From positions 28,231,312-28,295,311 of the forward strand of contig CM063113.1 of assembly GCA_031841125.1 (NCBI GenBank): 64,000 bases of DNA, given 5' to 3'. A model generated the notes under the pieces. That model was given only the letters and a program-made list of their open reading frames with translations, was not told where the DNA came from and did not search any database. Position numbers and translations under genes: made by a program. Within the stretch, counting starts at the first letter, position 1, and each line of letters opens with the position of its first letter. The DNA comes from Acanthococcus lagerstroemiae. Its lineage: Eukaryota > Arthropoda > Insecta > Hemiptera > Eriococcidae. Below are positions 38,701-48,071 of the stretch, piece after piece.

Positions 38701-41023
38701 ATAAGTACCGCAAACCGTCGATAGAAATGAAGACATTCAACAATCGTAAGAAAAACCAAGAAAATTTTTACGACAGCGACCCGAGAAAGACGAAAAATCA
38801 ATATTCAACCCCACGCGTCCCGTGTCCCATTCGAATGACCTTCTCGAGCAATTTATATGTTTGCACTTTTTTTTCTTCAATCGGTGAGGAATCGAGACAG
38901 CATATGAATAAATATGAAGTGTGCTGCAAAACTGATTCATCCATTACCACATTCGATGTAGATGGCTTTTGTGACTCGTATTTTCCAGCACCAGATATAC
39001 GGTCGCATTCTCAACGGCCGCGGGAATAATCGAAAACTCATCGGATAACCAAACCAGGCAAACAAAATTAATCGCCCGATCAGAATACCTTCGAAAAATA
39101 TTACAGCCAAAGGTCACACAACGAAACAATACGACCTATAGTGCGATAATTGGGTGAAGGTCATTAACTGCGAATCGTCAGTTGGAAACTTCCCAATAGT
39201 TTTAGTCAAAACGAAGCCAAAATCATCACGACTTCTTCGCTCAGCCGTTTTCAATGCCTCGCACGAAAATAATTACTCGGGATGCTGTCTGAACTCGACT
39301 CGGGAATCGCGAAGCGGCGTCGGATAGAAAACTTGGTTTGATCCTCACCTGGTACGAACGAATGATCGCTTGCACGGCCAAGTGGTCGTCGATGATCTTT
39401 TCATCTACCGGCCCTCCTAGACTACTGCCCGAGCCGAAATAGGGTACGACGCTGGAGATGGGCACTTGGTTACGTCCAGGATCAGCCAGCGTCGGCGGCG
39501 CTTGGTAGGCTAGTCCGGGGCTGCGTCCGGCTGAACTGCTCCGAAAAAATGCATCCCACGACTGAAACGGAAAACATCGTCATGAGTGAAACAATTATCA
39601 AGATTCGAAATTCATCATGTATAACCAAAAATAGGCCCTGAAACCGGGAAATAACAGTACTGTTTCTCAGGGGTGTACAGGAGAAGGATATCTGAAGAAC
39701 TTTTATGCACGTTAACATGATATTACTATTATAGCGTCATGTTTCAATATCATTGCCTACACTCACTTAAACCCCTGCTTGGTGTTTCGTGCTCTTCTTT
39801 CTTTCTGTTTAACGCAGCGATCTATCTGTCTGGCAAGGTGACGGTCTCGGATTGAGGAATCTTTTCAAAGAGGCGACAGTTAGGGGGTTTTTGATACTGG
39901 CTTCTTGATTTTGATTATTTGGCTGATTGTCAGCGAGAGTGAAGGATTGCTAGCTTGCTTCCCTTGGTTTGACCTGCGTTCCTAGTTGCCTAGATAGTTT
40001 TTTTTATATGCCTGCCGCATAAGATATCCAGCTCGATGAATATCTCTCGGCCTGGCAGTGTCACTTACTTAGCAAAATCTGCAGATATCTAGCAGCAACT
40101 AATAAAATATCTCGCTGTCTGACTTCAACCTGGAGAGATTTGCTCCCACAATTTTACCATTTCACGCGGATAACCTATCAGCAACGTTTTGCGGCCTCCG
40201 CCTACTAAATTGTATTGTAAACACCTCCACTGGAGCCAACGCGCACACAAACCCTTCAACCAACTGTTAGCTACGCGACTGTTCTTTAATAAATATTACT
40301 TTTCCCCCTCTCGAGCTCGTTGCAAACAACTGAATGCCGGAAATGCTCAAGTATGCTAAGTGCTAAACCCCAAATTTTACAAGACAGAGAAAAACAAGTC
40401 TGCAATGCATACTACGCAATACTAGAAGGGTGAAAGCAGTTTTGAATACTGGAAATGAAAATTATGCTAAGTGTCAGAAACAAAATTTTACAAGAGAGAG
40501 GAAAACAAGTTTGCAATGCAATGACAATGTCTTGCAGTTCAGCGAAGTACCTGGATGGCACTTATATAGTATAGTAAAGTTATAGATTTTCAGACAATGA
40601 AATCTTCTGATGAAAATATGAATAGTGTTCCTACACTTGGGAACCTTTGTATGCATGCGGGATGTGACTTGGCGTATTTTACATTTAAAAAAAAAAAAAA
40701 AAAATGGCACTTAGTATATACATTGCATTTCCAACATTCAATTCTGAATTCCTGATATGTTCGAAAGGGTACCAACATTACCAACTCACTTTGTGAACGC
40801 TTTTCGGATCTTCCAGCCAGGCGTTGTACATCTCCTCGACGTAGCTGGACGAGCTGCCATTGAGGAAGGGTTCGGCGGACGCCGGAGAGGTGGTCTGCGT
40901 TCGCACGCGGCTGATGGAGAAACTTCTATTTGAACTCAGCAACCATGATGCGAATCGTTCGCGTCCCGCCACGTTCGGAATAAACGGGACCAAATTATTT
41001 ACTACCGTTCGTGCTTTATACAT
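11720..41023 (-). CDS. OGDH: 2-oxoglutarate dehydrogenase E1, mitochondrial (complete, 17 coding exons)
   Basis: The thiamine diphosphate E1 subunit of the TCA-cycle 2-oxoglutarate dehydrogenase complex, acting in the mitochondrial matrix. Coding exons in gene order: 40790-41023, 39349-39561, 37489-37645 (3a; alternative 3b 36116-36218), 26613-26859, 21978-22212, 21262-21441, 21006-21186, 14331-14458, 14061-14213, 13681-13909, 13309-13587, 12982-13160, 12772-12894, 12520-12683, 12296-12443, 11974-12128, 11720-11816. They sum to 3,102 nt in one frame (1,033 aa; human is 1,023). Landmarks: basic leader, then [19 protein letters not shown] (about 60-78); [20 protein letters not shown] and VVNNQIGF (about 429-468, ThDP/Mg site); [55 protein letters not shown]; stop at 11720-11722. 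The ATG at 41023 follows a 3' splice site at 41030/41031, so at least one noncoding 5' exon lies upstream. A possible donor for it lies at 47915/47916 (CTATCGCAG before GTAAAG), unproven. Confidence 0.97.
14839..15717. mobile_element. Non-autonomous transposon with GGGTAAC-rich core
   Basis: Inverted ends: ATGTTACGGTACATGATG (14844 onwards) and, on the minus strand from 15715, the same string. The interior between about 15100 and 15290 is full of variants of CGGGTAAC and GGGTACC on both strands. No ORF of interest is present and no target duplication is obvious. It lies in OGDH intron 7. Confidence 0.7.
16593..17046. mobile_element. hAT-like non-autonomous element with GAAGC-repeat core
   Basis: Ends are inverted: CAGGGATGCGAAGAAGC on the left and, on the minus strand from 17046, CAGGGATGTGGAAGTAG. 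A perfect 8-bp direct repeat GCTGTCAC flanks it (16585-16592 and 17047-17054). Known: 8-bp target duplications and CAGGG ends are typical of hAT elements. The interior is dominated by degenerate copies of GAAGCTGGAAGC. It lies in OGDH intron 7. Confidence 0.88.
17901..18177. mobile_element. hAT-like MITE with CAGTGGCGTAGCCAGG ends
   Basis: Left end CAGTGGAGTAGCTAGG, right end on the minus strand CAGTGGCGTAGCCAGG. A perfect 8-bp duplication AGATCAAG flanks it (17893-17900 and 18178-18185). G-runs of nine or more lie just inside each end. A relative in the opposite orientation lies at about 29375-29636. Confidence 0.88.
18375..19495 (-). pseudogene. RTE-type non-LTR reverse transcriptase remnant
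   Basis: Read on the minus strand from 19482: [20 protein letters not shown] then [20 protein letters not shown], followed with frameshifts by a degraded RQGDSLS block, by SDNIVLF where the family has a FADD box, and by SKKAGLIIN. The terminal block (18391-18708) reads [30 protein letters not shown] and [14 protein letters not shown], typical of the RTE C-terminus. Several frameshifts and stops make it dead. It sits in OGDH intron 7, same strand as the host gene. Confidence 0.82.
22818..23056. mobile_element. Probable MITE, about 240 bp
   Basis: The left end GAGTGAGTGATCATGTGTA is matched on the minus strand at the right by GTGTGAGTGATCACGTATG. The interior is AT-rich and noncoding. No clear target duplication was found. 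It lies in OGDH intron 4. Confidence 0.5.
24521..25000. mobile_element. Inverted-repeat element with CGAAAGGGCCCACTTTGTCG arms
   Basis: The left arm (24521-24565) ends CGAAAGGGCCCACTTTGTCG; the right arm (24951-25000), on the minus strand, has TCGTCTCGATCGAAAGGACC then CACTTTGTCGAT. A third related string occurs near 24768-24800 (TCGACAACTTGGGCCC). The interior is AT-rich with no convincing ORF. It is probably a decayed MITE in OGDH intron 4. Confidence 0.6.
25283..25385 (+). repeat. Dispersed CGGATCCTGGAGTTTCT repeat
   Basis: This copy runs from GTCTCGGATCCTGGAG to AATCAGAAATCCGAGG. Recognisably related copies lie near 23456, 25012-25110, 32021-32095, 32160-32240 and 39838, usually preceded by GTCTGTCTG-like simple sequence. 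There is no ORF. The class is unknown. Confidence 0.5.
25409..26112. repeat. Large inverted repeat built from two SINE copies
   Basis: A left arm (about 25409-25720, minus orientation) and a right arm (about 25852-26112, plus) share blocks including CGATCGCCAACATCCG, AACTCTAACGCAAC, CACGTCGTGGCTAG, GGGCGTGTTACCA and GGGAAGATAACGCGTCCTGT. The centre holds a tRNA-like head continuous with the left copy. Most likely one SINE inserted beside another in opposite orientation. It lies in OGDH intron 4. Confidence 0.75.
25785..25855 (-). repeat. tRNA-derived SINE head (pol III promoter)
   Basis: On the minus strand a consensus box A (TGGCCGAGTGG) is followed about 35 nt later by a consensus box B (GGTTCAATTCC). 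The flanking seven-base segments do not pair as an acceptor stem, so this is not a functional tRNA gene. It is continuous with the left SINE copy of the surrounding inverted repeat. Confidence 0.7.
27803..27908 (+). repeat. Dispersed repeat, copy B
   Basis: Second copy of the family at 3903-4010, same orientation, with GCCCGAAAGGGTAGTTTCC and CAGGGGCCACTTTGGC. It lies in OGDH intron 3. Confidence 0.7.
29375..29636. mobile_element. Relative of the CAGTGGCGTAGCCAGG MITE, inverted orientation
   Basis: The right end on the minus strand starts CAGTGGCGTAGCCAGGAT, and the interior matches 17901-18177 in reverse complement (AAAATGAGCAATTCGCC, GAGCAGTAATTTTACC, C- and G-runs just inside the ends). 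The left end is eroded after GGGGGGCGAAGG. It lies in OGDH intron 3. Confidence 0.75.
29784..29949. mobile_element. Hairpin MITE, longer relative of 4155-4280
   Basis: The arms carry AAGATCGTCCGCCATTTTGA on the left and, from the right on the minus strand, ACAATCGTCCGCCATTCTGA. The middle holds GGATGCCGAATCCGACTATG opposite its complement, so nearly the entire element is palindromic. It shares both the outer CTCTGTATACTTCGTGT and the CGTCCGCCATT blocks with the first copy. It lies in OGDH intron 3. Confidence 0.72.
30051..30290. mobile_element. MITE family, copy 1 (GTTGGTTTATACTGG ends)
   Basis: The left end AAGTTGGTTTATACTGG is matched from the right on the minus strand by AAGTTGGTTTATACTGGCCG. 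Internal copies of GGTTTATACTGG and CCCGTAACTTAG recur. A second copy follows at 30994-31242 in the same orientation. It lies in OGDH intron 3. Confidence 0.78.
30663..30857. mobile_element. MITE with ACATATGGAGCAAAGATCAT arms
   Basis: The left arm (30663-30709) and the right arm (30812-30857) are inverted copies of about 45 bp sharing AAAACATATGGAGCAAAGATC. The centre is AT-rich and noncoding. It lies between the two copies of the GTTGGTTTATACTGG family. Confidence 0.75.
30994..31242. mobile_element. MITE family, copy 2
   Basis: It aligns along its full length with 30051-30290, including CCCGTAACTTA, GCGACCGTTT and CTTATTCAAGGTTGGTTTAT. Ends are AAAGGCCGCTTTATACTGG and its inverted partner GAGGCCACTTTATACTGG, so the terminal bases differ from copy 1 in the same way on both sides. 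This suggests a subfamily rather than random decay. Confidence 0.75.
32021..32095 (+). repeat. Dispersed CCTTGGATCCTGGAGTTTTC repeat
   Basis: Copy of the family described at 25283-25385, with TTCTTAGTACGCAGAAATAC following. It lies in OGDH intron 3, which otherwise shows no further exon apart from 3b. Confidence 0.45.
36116..36218 (-). other. OGDH: OGDH exon 3b (mutually exclusive alternative)
   Basis: This 103-nt exon lies 1.27 kb downstream of exon 3a, between acceptor GTACATAG and donor TTCGGTAAGC. It reads [20 protein letters not shown] followed by [14 protein letters not shown] and completes its last codon with exon 4 to give DMNRVF. Its first residues are closer to vertebrate OGDH (IRGHHVAQLDPLG) than exon 3a. 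Using both exons would duplicate the RGH-LDPLG block and, since each exon is 3n+1, shift the frame, so they should be mutually exclusive. The 3b isoform would be 1,015 aa. Confidence 0.88.
37489..37645 (-). other. OGDH: OGDH exon 3a (alternative cassette)
   Basis: This 157-nt exon runs from acceptor TTGTAG to donor GGGTGAGC. It encodes [20 protein letters not shown] and continues to [10 protein letters not shown], joining exon 4 as HAL-DMNRVF. It has the same start and end phases as exon 3b, so either can be used. It carries YADLHS where vertebrate OGDH has DADLDS, and a long insert ([20 protein letters not shown]) before the RQH block. Confidence 0.9.
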
Positions 41024-41378
41024 GGTGTAACTGAAAACCGAAAAAATAATCAAATTACACTAGGAAGACTTTGAATGCTTAGATCATTCTCGGTTCAGCT
41101 ACAGCGCGTCGCGGGTGTGCTTCGAATTAGATATTGCAAGCTGGCACAACTGTGCCGGAAACTTGCTGTCGTGACATCACCAACGGGCAACACAGCTCGA
41201 ATGACATTTTGCGCAGAAACAGAAATCATTACTTTCTTAAACTGAAAGCGTAACTGTACGCCATTTTAAAGCCCACATAGAGAAACCTAAAATTAAGTTT
41301 CAATAAGATGTCTTTCTTAGGTCCTCACAACATAGACATAGTCACACTCAATTTGGATAGCAGATCATAGGTAGCAAG

Positions 41379-41623
41379 AAACGATATTCCAAAACGGCCT
41401 CTGTCCACTTTTCAAAACTTTACAGGAGGATGAAATAACGTGGTATTCTTGTGTATACCATATAAATTATGTGCCACCAGTGACACTGAAGTTGCCTAGT
41501 AGAATACCGACCTGAATATTGGTTGGTTGATAGTGAGTACATAGTTATAGGTATCTTCTACTAGATGACACTATAAAACGCTTTCGACAAAAATGGACAT
41601 AGGCCGTTTTGGAATATCGCTCC
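41379..41623. mobile_element. MITE with CGATATTCCAAAACGGCC ends
   Basis: The left end reads CGATATTCCAAAACGGCCTC, and the minus strand from 41623 reads CGATATTCCAAAACGGCCTA; the match continues through TGTCCAYTTTT. About 245 bp, noncoding, upstream of the OGDH start codon. Confidence 0.75.
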
Positions 41624-42125
41624 ACAATTTCCAGCCAGATATAAAGAAGCAATCGATTATAACATGCTTTAGACGCCTCTCATTTTGGTGACACATTTGT
41701 TTTTTGTCTGCCTATCGGCCCTTCAGCCAGCTATTTCATCTACTTCAGTATTTCTTTCTTTCTGCCCGCTTGGCTGGATCGTGATACGATGAAAAACATC
41801 TTCCTGTCTATCATGAAAAACATCTTCCTGTCTGTCTTTTCGTAACCTCCACAGTTCAGATCCTAATATATTTTGCATCAATGCATTTCATTCGCCAACA
41901 AACTGGATAAATGAGCAGTGCTCTTGCAATATTCAATAGCTGAGCAGCTGGATTTGAGGTAAAGTGTTTGGGAGGGTGGTAGTAGTGGAGATGGTTAGGG
42001 TGTCATTGCGACTCATGGCTCGCGTTCAGGTCTGAGTTAACAAGCCTGCTACAATAAGATGCTGCTGGAAATTATTACTATTGCGAAGTCGCAAAACTAG
42101 GTTTGTCACTATACTCTGTTCCACG

Positions 42126-43275
42126 CAGGGGTGGGAAGTCGAAACTTATGAACTTAGATTCGGATTCAGCTTAATTACAAACACAAACGTGGGCTCCCTC
42201 GGAACGACAGCTGATTGGACCGGCAAGAACCCGGACTGCCATGGAACGCGTATAATGACTGGCTTAATGAGGAAGGACAGAGTGAGCAATTTGGCAGTCA
42301 GGAGAAAGAGCAAAATCATCGACTGTAGGTATGAAATAAAAAAACTCAAAATGAACTATGCCGGACACGTGGCCAGGAGGGAGGAAGGGAGAAGGGAAAA
42401 GAAAGTATTAGTTTGGCAACCGAGGGGTAAAAAAAGGAAGGTAGGGAGACTCAAGTTGAGATGGGAAGACGAAATCATCCAGACGAGAGGGATAGCCTGG
42501 GGGAGAAGTGCTAGAGACAGAAAGTGCTGGAAACGGGTAGGAGAGGCCTATGCCCAAGGGCGCATGATGTATAGGGTGGCGCCGGTGATACCTGAACGCT
42601 GCCGAGAGACTGATACAGACGGACTCAAAAATATTGTTTATAGCCAATAAAATGTGGAAATGGATCGTTTATCGGGGGGGGGGGGGTCTTGTGTTGCGGG
42701 CGTTCCAACCAATATTGTACACATAAATTTATGTTCACTTATGGTGATTAAAGGCTGAATTGATTGATTAATTACAAGTTGGAAGGATCTTTCAGATTCG
42801 GTTTCAGCTTCAGAAATTTTCTTCGGTTTTGGATGCAGTTTCACTGATATTACTTCAGCTTCAGCTTCGAGTTTCGACTTCTCGTCATCTGAATACTGGT
42901 ATTATCTTTTTTGTTATAGTAAGGTCAATCAAGGGATCTGAGAAACATTCCATAAATCATTCAAATTTCAGGTCCATTTCCACCTAATCAAACATCGATC
43001 TCAATCTTTAGGTACTTTTCCCGGGACATTTTCAAGTGGATATACGTCAAAATCCCGTATCACGGATCATGGCAATATGACATTAAGCCGAAACTGAAGC
43101 CATTAAAATCTGATACATTACGGCTTTGTTTCAGCTTCAGTAAAATTGTATTATGAATTTCAGTTTCGGCTTTCCCCTCGCAAGGTGATTACACTTAGCT
43201 ACGGATTTGGCTTCAGAGACAGCACAATTTCTTAAACTTCGAGATTCGGATTCAGTTTCGGCTTTTCCGACCCTG
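42126..43275. mobile_element. hAT-like element with GCTTCAG-repeat core, split by an RTE insertion
   Basis: Left end CAGGGGTGGGAAGTCGAAAC; right end on the minus strand CAGGGTCGGAAAAGCCGAAA. It is flanked by GTTCCACG (42118-42125) and GTTTCACG (43276-43283), a 7 of 8 match to an 8-bp duplication. The interior outside the RTE insertion (42181-42767) is a run of variants of TTCAGCTTCGGTTTCAG, with original length about 550 bp. Confidence 0.8.
42181..42767 (+). pseudogene. 5'-truncated RTE non-LTR insertion
   Basis: One frame reads RYEIKKLKMNYAGHVARRE, VWQPRGKKRKVGRLKLRWED and GIAWGRSARDRKCWKRVGEA, the usual end of an RTE reverse transcriptase. It stops near 42650 and is followed by a tail ending GCTGAATTGATTGA. 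TTAATTACAA occurs at 42171-42180 and again at 42768-42777, a clean target duplication that shows the element inserted into the hAT-like element. Bases 42081-42240 in the same open frame are host sequence, not RTE protein. Confidence 0.85.
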
Positions 43276-43933
43276 GTTTCACGAAAGGGTGCAGTGACGT
43301 CATTACTTGTGATGAACATTTCGATGTTCGCGAGGAAAGAGGATTGTTCTGATGTGACTGCAAACTCTCGCGGAACAGAGTATACAAAGGAATTCTAGCA
43401 TTGGAAGTCATTTCTCCATCTTCCGAATGGTCTACTTATGGTTCTCTCGCAGTTTTCCTCTTCAGAGGAGCAGCAGTAGCGCTAACATATGCTAGGGCGG
43501 CTCAAGTCCACGACGGACTTTTAAAGCGGCTGTGCCGTCTTCAGCCACCTCTTCTAACTGCCTGCCTACTGTCAGAATAGGTAACTGTCTGCAGTTTAGG
43601 GTAACAGATCGGCTTCTGTCATTTTTCAGCACTTAGATAATTCGTTTGACTTTTCCTTCGGAAAGAGGAGGGGAGAGGGAGCTACATACTACTGGAATAA
43701 CACAGAATTTTCATAAGAAATCTTCTATAATAATTACAGAAATTTAGGATTAAGCTGGGAAACTATGAAATTATTGGTACGCTCTGCTCAGATATCTTCT
43801 AAGGCAGAAAAAGAAGCCAAATTTTCAGTATTATACAGATTAATGAATAATGCATTTGCTACGAAAACGTGAATATTGTTAAAACCACTCATTAGATTAG
43901 CTGATTGCTGCAACAAGGCATTCTGTTATACAA

Positions 43934-44560
43934 GTGACAGCTCTCACTCGCGACTACTTTAGTCATCTTCATACTCTTGAAGCTCATTCAGATCAAGTCA
44001 AAATTCTTTCCAGTCTCATCATTCGGACTCAAAGACCAGTTCTCGCTTATTCGGACTCTTACAAGACTCCATTGAGAGTTATTCAAACGCCTTTGCTCAG
44101 TCGGATAGCTTCAGGACTTATCTACATTCATTCAAACTCATGAAGATTGCATTAAGACTCGTCAAGATTCACAGAAGCCTCATTTCCATTCTGCAACGAT
44201 TTAGTAAAACCAATTGAGATCATAGTGAGATCAATTGACATATCGCTGCGACTTGTTAATGGTAAATTCACACTCTGTCATTACTCATTCAGACTCCATT
44301 AGGACGAGTCTAAATTATTACAACTCTTGATAACTCGAACTTTTTTAAACTTATTCAGCCTGTGCAAAGACTCATTTAGCTATCCTTAGTCATGGTTGCT
44401 TCCATCCAAATACTTTCAAGACTTATTCAGACAACATTAAAATTCTATGAAATTCATTCGATTTGTTGTGTTAAGACTGGTCACCCCCTCCAATAAAACT
44501 TACTTAGACTCAGAAGGGGATCGATCAGACAGTAAACACTTATTCACACTTTTTGACATC
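43934..44560 (-). repeat. Degenerate GAGTCTTGA-type repeat array
   Basis: Plus-strand strings such as AGACTCATTCA, GGACTCAAAGA, AAGACTCCATTGAGA and TTCAAACTCATGAAG repeat at about 20-40 bp spacing over 600 bp. On the minus strand they read GAGTCTTGA or TGAATGAGTC. I could not place terminal repeats. A similar array in the opposite orientation is at 59597-60480. Confidence 0.55.
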
Positions 44561-45058
44561 TCCTTCTAGAATAGCCGTTAAAACTAGACTTATCAACAGA
44601 CAGAGAGAAACTATTTCTAGAGCCTCTATGGCTGGTGTTGAGTGCTTAGCTGAAAGACTATGAACATAATTTGCTGATCATCAACCGGACTATTACTCCA
44701 ATTTTGAGTGACCTATGGTTAACACTTTTACACACAAACCTGTAAGTAAACCGAAATACTTTTAAATATGAGTTTGGTTGGCCATGAGGAGGGACGGAGA
44801 CGTGATGGATCTTGAGAATAAATTCTGTTACTTAGAGGTTTCCCTTCAAAATAGCACACTCGAGGAATCAGTAGATACTGAAACACCAAGTGCCAATGTT
44901 TTTGCAACGCAATAATTTCATAACAAATAGATATGGATATGAAAATGAATGGATAGAACACAGTCACGTTTCAAGTTTCATGAAACTTTGAAGACAGATT
45001 TCTCTATAATTTGTCTTCCAAACAGACAAGAGCGACGCAAAATTACCACAATCCTATA
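44561..45058. other. Noncoding spacer
   Basis: Between two repeat arrays. No gene, RNA or repeat arm was recognised. Confidence 0.35.
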
Positions 45059-45560
45059 CGTGCCACTGTAGTATTTCTTTGCCAATCAGAAACTCTGTTA
45101 CAGGCAACCAACACTAATTCTTAACATACTTCTCAACCAATCAATCCTAAGGCCTTCTCAAGTGTCACTGCAGTACTTCTTAACCAATTAGAAACTCTTA
45201 TTATAGGCAACAAATACCAATTTGTAACATATTCGTACTTCTCAATCAGAAACTCCGTCATAGGCAACCAACAGCAATACCTAGCTAATCAGAAAACTCT
45301 GTCGCAGATTGCCACTATTACCTCAACCCCTACAGTGATAGGTAACCAATCAGAGAGCTCCACTGTAGATTGCCAACGGTAAGTCAACTACCATGGTGAT
45401 CTGAGCCAATTAGAAAGTTTCGTTGTAGATCGCCGCAGTTAATTAACCACTACGGCGTATTGCAATCAGGAAGCTCGGCTAAAGATCAATACCGGTACCT
45501 TATTGATGTATAGATGGCGATCTATAGCGGACCTTCCTGATTTGTTGTAAATCGCCACGA
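45059..45560 (+). repeat. Degenerate tandem repeat with CCAATCAGAAACTC motif
   Basis: Seven or so copies of a unit of about 60-80 bp contain variants of CCAATCAGAAACTCTGTTA followed by CAGGCAACCAA or AGATTGCCA, with GCCACTGTAGTA or TCACTGCAGTACTTCT between. Divergence increases to the right. No ORF. The unit contains a CCAAT box-like string in nearly every copy. Confidence 0.6.
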
Positions 45561-47915
45561 GATGCTCACTTTTTAGAATTGTGATTTTGTATCACTTTCA
45601 TTAATCCGAAAATACCAAGAGAAAACTCAGCGCGGATGAACTCCCTAGAAAAATCTAATGTTATATCGAAGTAATCTGATATCACAGAATAAGTAATTTA
45701 GTGTAGGCAACTCATGCGATCAGAGCTCAACACATTATCGGATAAAATGAACTTTCAATTATCGAATGAGGTAATTTTCATTTCAAGAAAACAGACGGGT
45801 TAAAGACTAGTCGCGATCAGAATAAGAATAAACAACTGAAAGAAAATTCACATCGTATTAGCATTTCTATTGTTCGCTATTTTTACAAAATTAGCTCAGT
45901 TGGTTTTTTCGGAAGCTGTTTTCTTATCGTGGTCATTACTATCCAACAGAAGAGTCGCTTTTTCTGCCGATAACTCATGATATATACAAATTTGGGCATA
46001 TGAACTTCCGGAAGCAGTCGAATGTACAGCTCCTGAAAAAGACTGCTAGTATCGGGTGTTCGAGTTATCGTATGCAGACTAATTTACTTTCATCTTTTCA
46101 ATATTAATTTGATTTCTGTCTCGATAACATGCCCCTTTAATCACTAGAATGAGCTAGAGAGGGCAAGGAAATGAAGAGATTAGATTTAGTAAAAGTTTAA
46201 ATAGGTTCTGACGGTAATAAATTGAACGCAGAAATGCGTGCCTGTCCTTGACTTCCTAACGTAGAACCTGAACCTACTCTGATATCAGGGCCGGCACGAA
46301 GGGGTATGGTGTTTCCTCACTCGAGAAATGTCGACTATCAGTCGGAAAAATTAGGCACATTAAGCAGCTGGTAGTTTTTTCCTTTTTTCCCCTTTCTTGT
46401 CGAATGAAATTCTGAGAGCTAGAGTCGGGAAAATATTGATCTCAATTGGGAAAACTAAGTTTCTATTTAGCATGTCAACTGGAATTCATGAACTTCAGTC
46501 AGGATTTCTCGTGTTCATACCCCTCTCCTCAAGAACATGCTCTGCGCACAAGCCTTGTTTGAAATTTGATCTTCGTGTAACATCCAACATGAGAATCTCC
46601 ACAACTGTTTACACTGGATCACATCTCAGAAAATGCATAGCACACTAGAATCATTCCGTATTTATACACAGATTGCCAGCACTTCTCATCTCGATGTTTC
46701 AATCGATTCTCGAACGTATAACCTTGTTTTCGGCAGCCAGCTTTCACATACTGCCTACTAGCACCGTGCTTACTGCAGGCGTTATTACCTAATCTGCAGC
46801 ATACCGTAATTATAGTCATCAACCCGTTACCAGGGCGACTGCCAATAACTGGCACTCAACTACGTTCCTCTCATTTCGTGTACTGTCCCACAAATTTCTC
46901 AGAGCGATCTCTCCGAGAGCACTGAGAATTCGTGCATCAAAATCTGTTGCCCATAAACTTACAGGAAACATTGCACGGGTACTTCGCAAATAAAAACGTA
47001 CGTGAAATGAGAAAATGCACGGCTTGCCAGTCTAAACATAGACTTTGGAAACCAAGCACGTTACTTTCACGTGACAACTGCGCGAGATTCTTCACATCTT
47101 CGCAGTTTTCAGCTGGATTCAAGTATTGTATCACGGGACAGGGTTAAATAGGTGGAAACGACCGGGTGCCATTCATGAGTACGAGCGCTACTAAAACGAA
47201 TATGACGGCATGTTGAGGTTGTGTTACGGCAATGAAAACATAATCAAGGTTTGAGGAAGTAACTTCGGAGCAACTACCGAAAGTTGTAGTCAGCTGAATC
47301 CAGCGAAAGCATTTGAACACATGAAATGGGAGCAGTCTGTCGCAGTAGATCTTACCGGAAACTATGAAATCAATGTATTTCTTGCGGTATCGCGAATCTA
47401 TTCAATTGATTCTAAAATCATACACATCTGCAATAGAATTAGGAGGGTAGGATATTAATGAAAATAAGTGAACGCCACACTACCAGATACTAATGCTTTC
47501 TTTACCGAATTTTAAGAAAACATCGTACCTAACTGAACCTCGTTTCAATTTTTCTTAACATAACACTATCAGCGACGAGTAGTTCGAAGTGGATATACAT
47601 GTACCGATTCCTTACTAATAAGAAAACATCCAGTCGAATTTTCGGTATTACTCTGACAGGTACTAGCCCGTAACTCAATGCATGTAAGAATAATTGGAAA
47701 CCTTTTGACACGAGCTCGAAAACAGGAATAAAAGGCGGGAATGCTGACGAAATAGAAACACCAAGGATATGATAAATCCATGATGACTCATTCCGTTTCA
47801 CATTCCAAATATTTTATCGAAGATACTAGCCCACTGATCTATACATTATTTCAATTCAGCGCGTTTACTGAATGATGTTCGGACATTCAATATTTTCGTA
47901 ATGCACCAACTTTAC
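45561..47915. other. Noncoding region upstream of OGDH coding sequence
   Basis: No recognisable protein exons. It should be 5' intron or promoter sequence of OGDH if its first noncoding exon lies near 47.9 kb. A donor-like site (GTTCAGTTAG before GTACGATG, minus) occurs near 47528 but I could not link it to a frame. Confidence 0.35.
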
Positions 47916-48071
47916 CTGCGATAGCACCTTTGGATAGCACGAATTCCCGAAACAAACGGACACGGCACTTGTTCTCACGGTCTTTCACAACACACTGACA
48001 CCACAAACTGAATTATTAATGAACTGATTAGTATGAAATGTTTTACAAATTAACTGACGTGAAAAGTTGTT

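Noticed and set aside
42081..42254. N-terminal part of the 189-codon frame as RTE protein
   Set aside because: This part is hAT-like host sequence and short upstream DNA; the RTE insertion starts after the TTAATTACAA duplication at 42171-42180.
45059..45560. CRISPR-like array
   Set aside because: The units are diverged, spacing is irregular and the genome is eukaryotic; it is a degenerate minisatellite.
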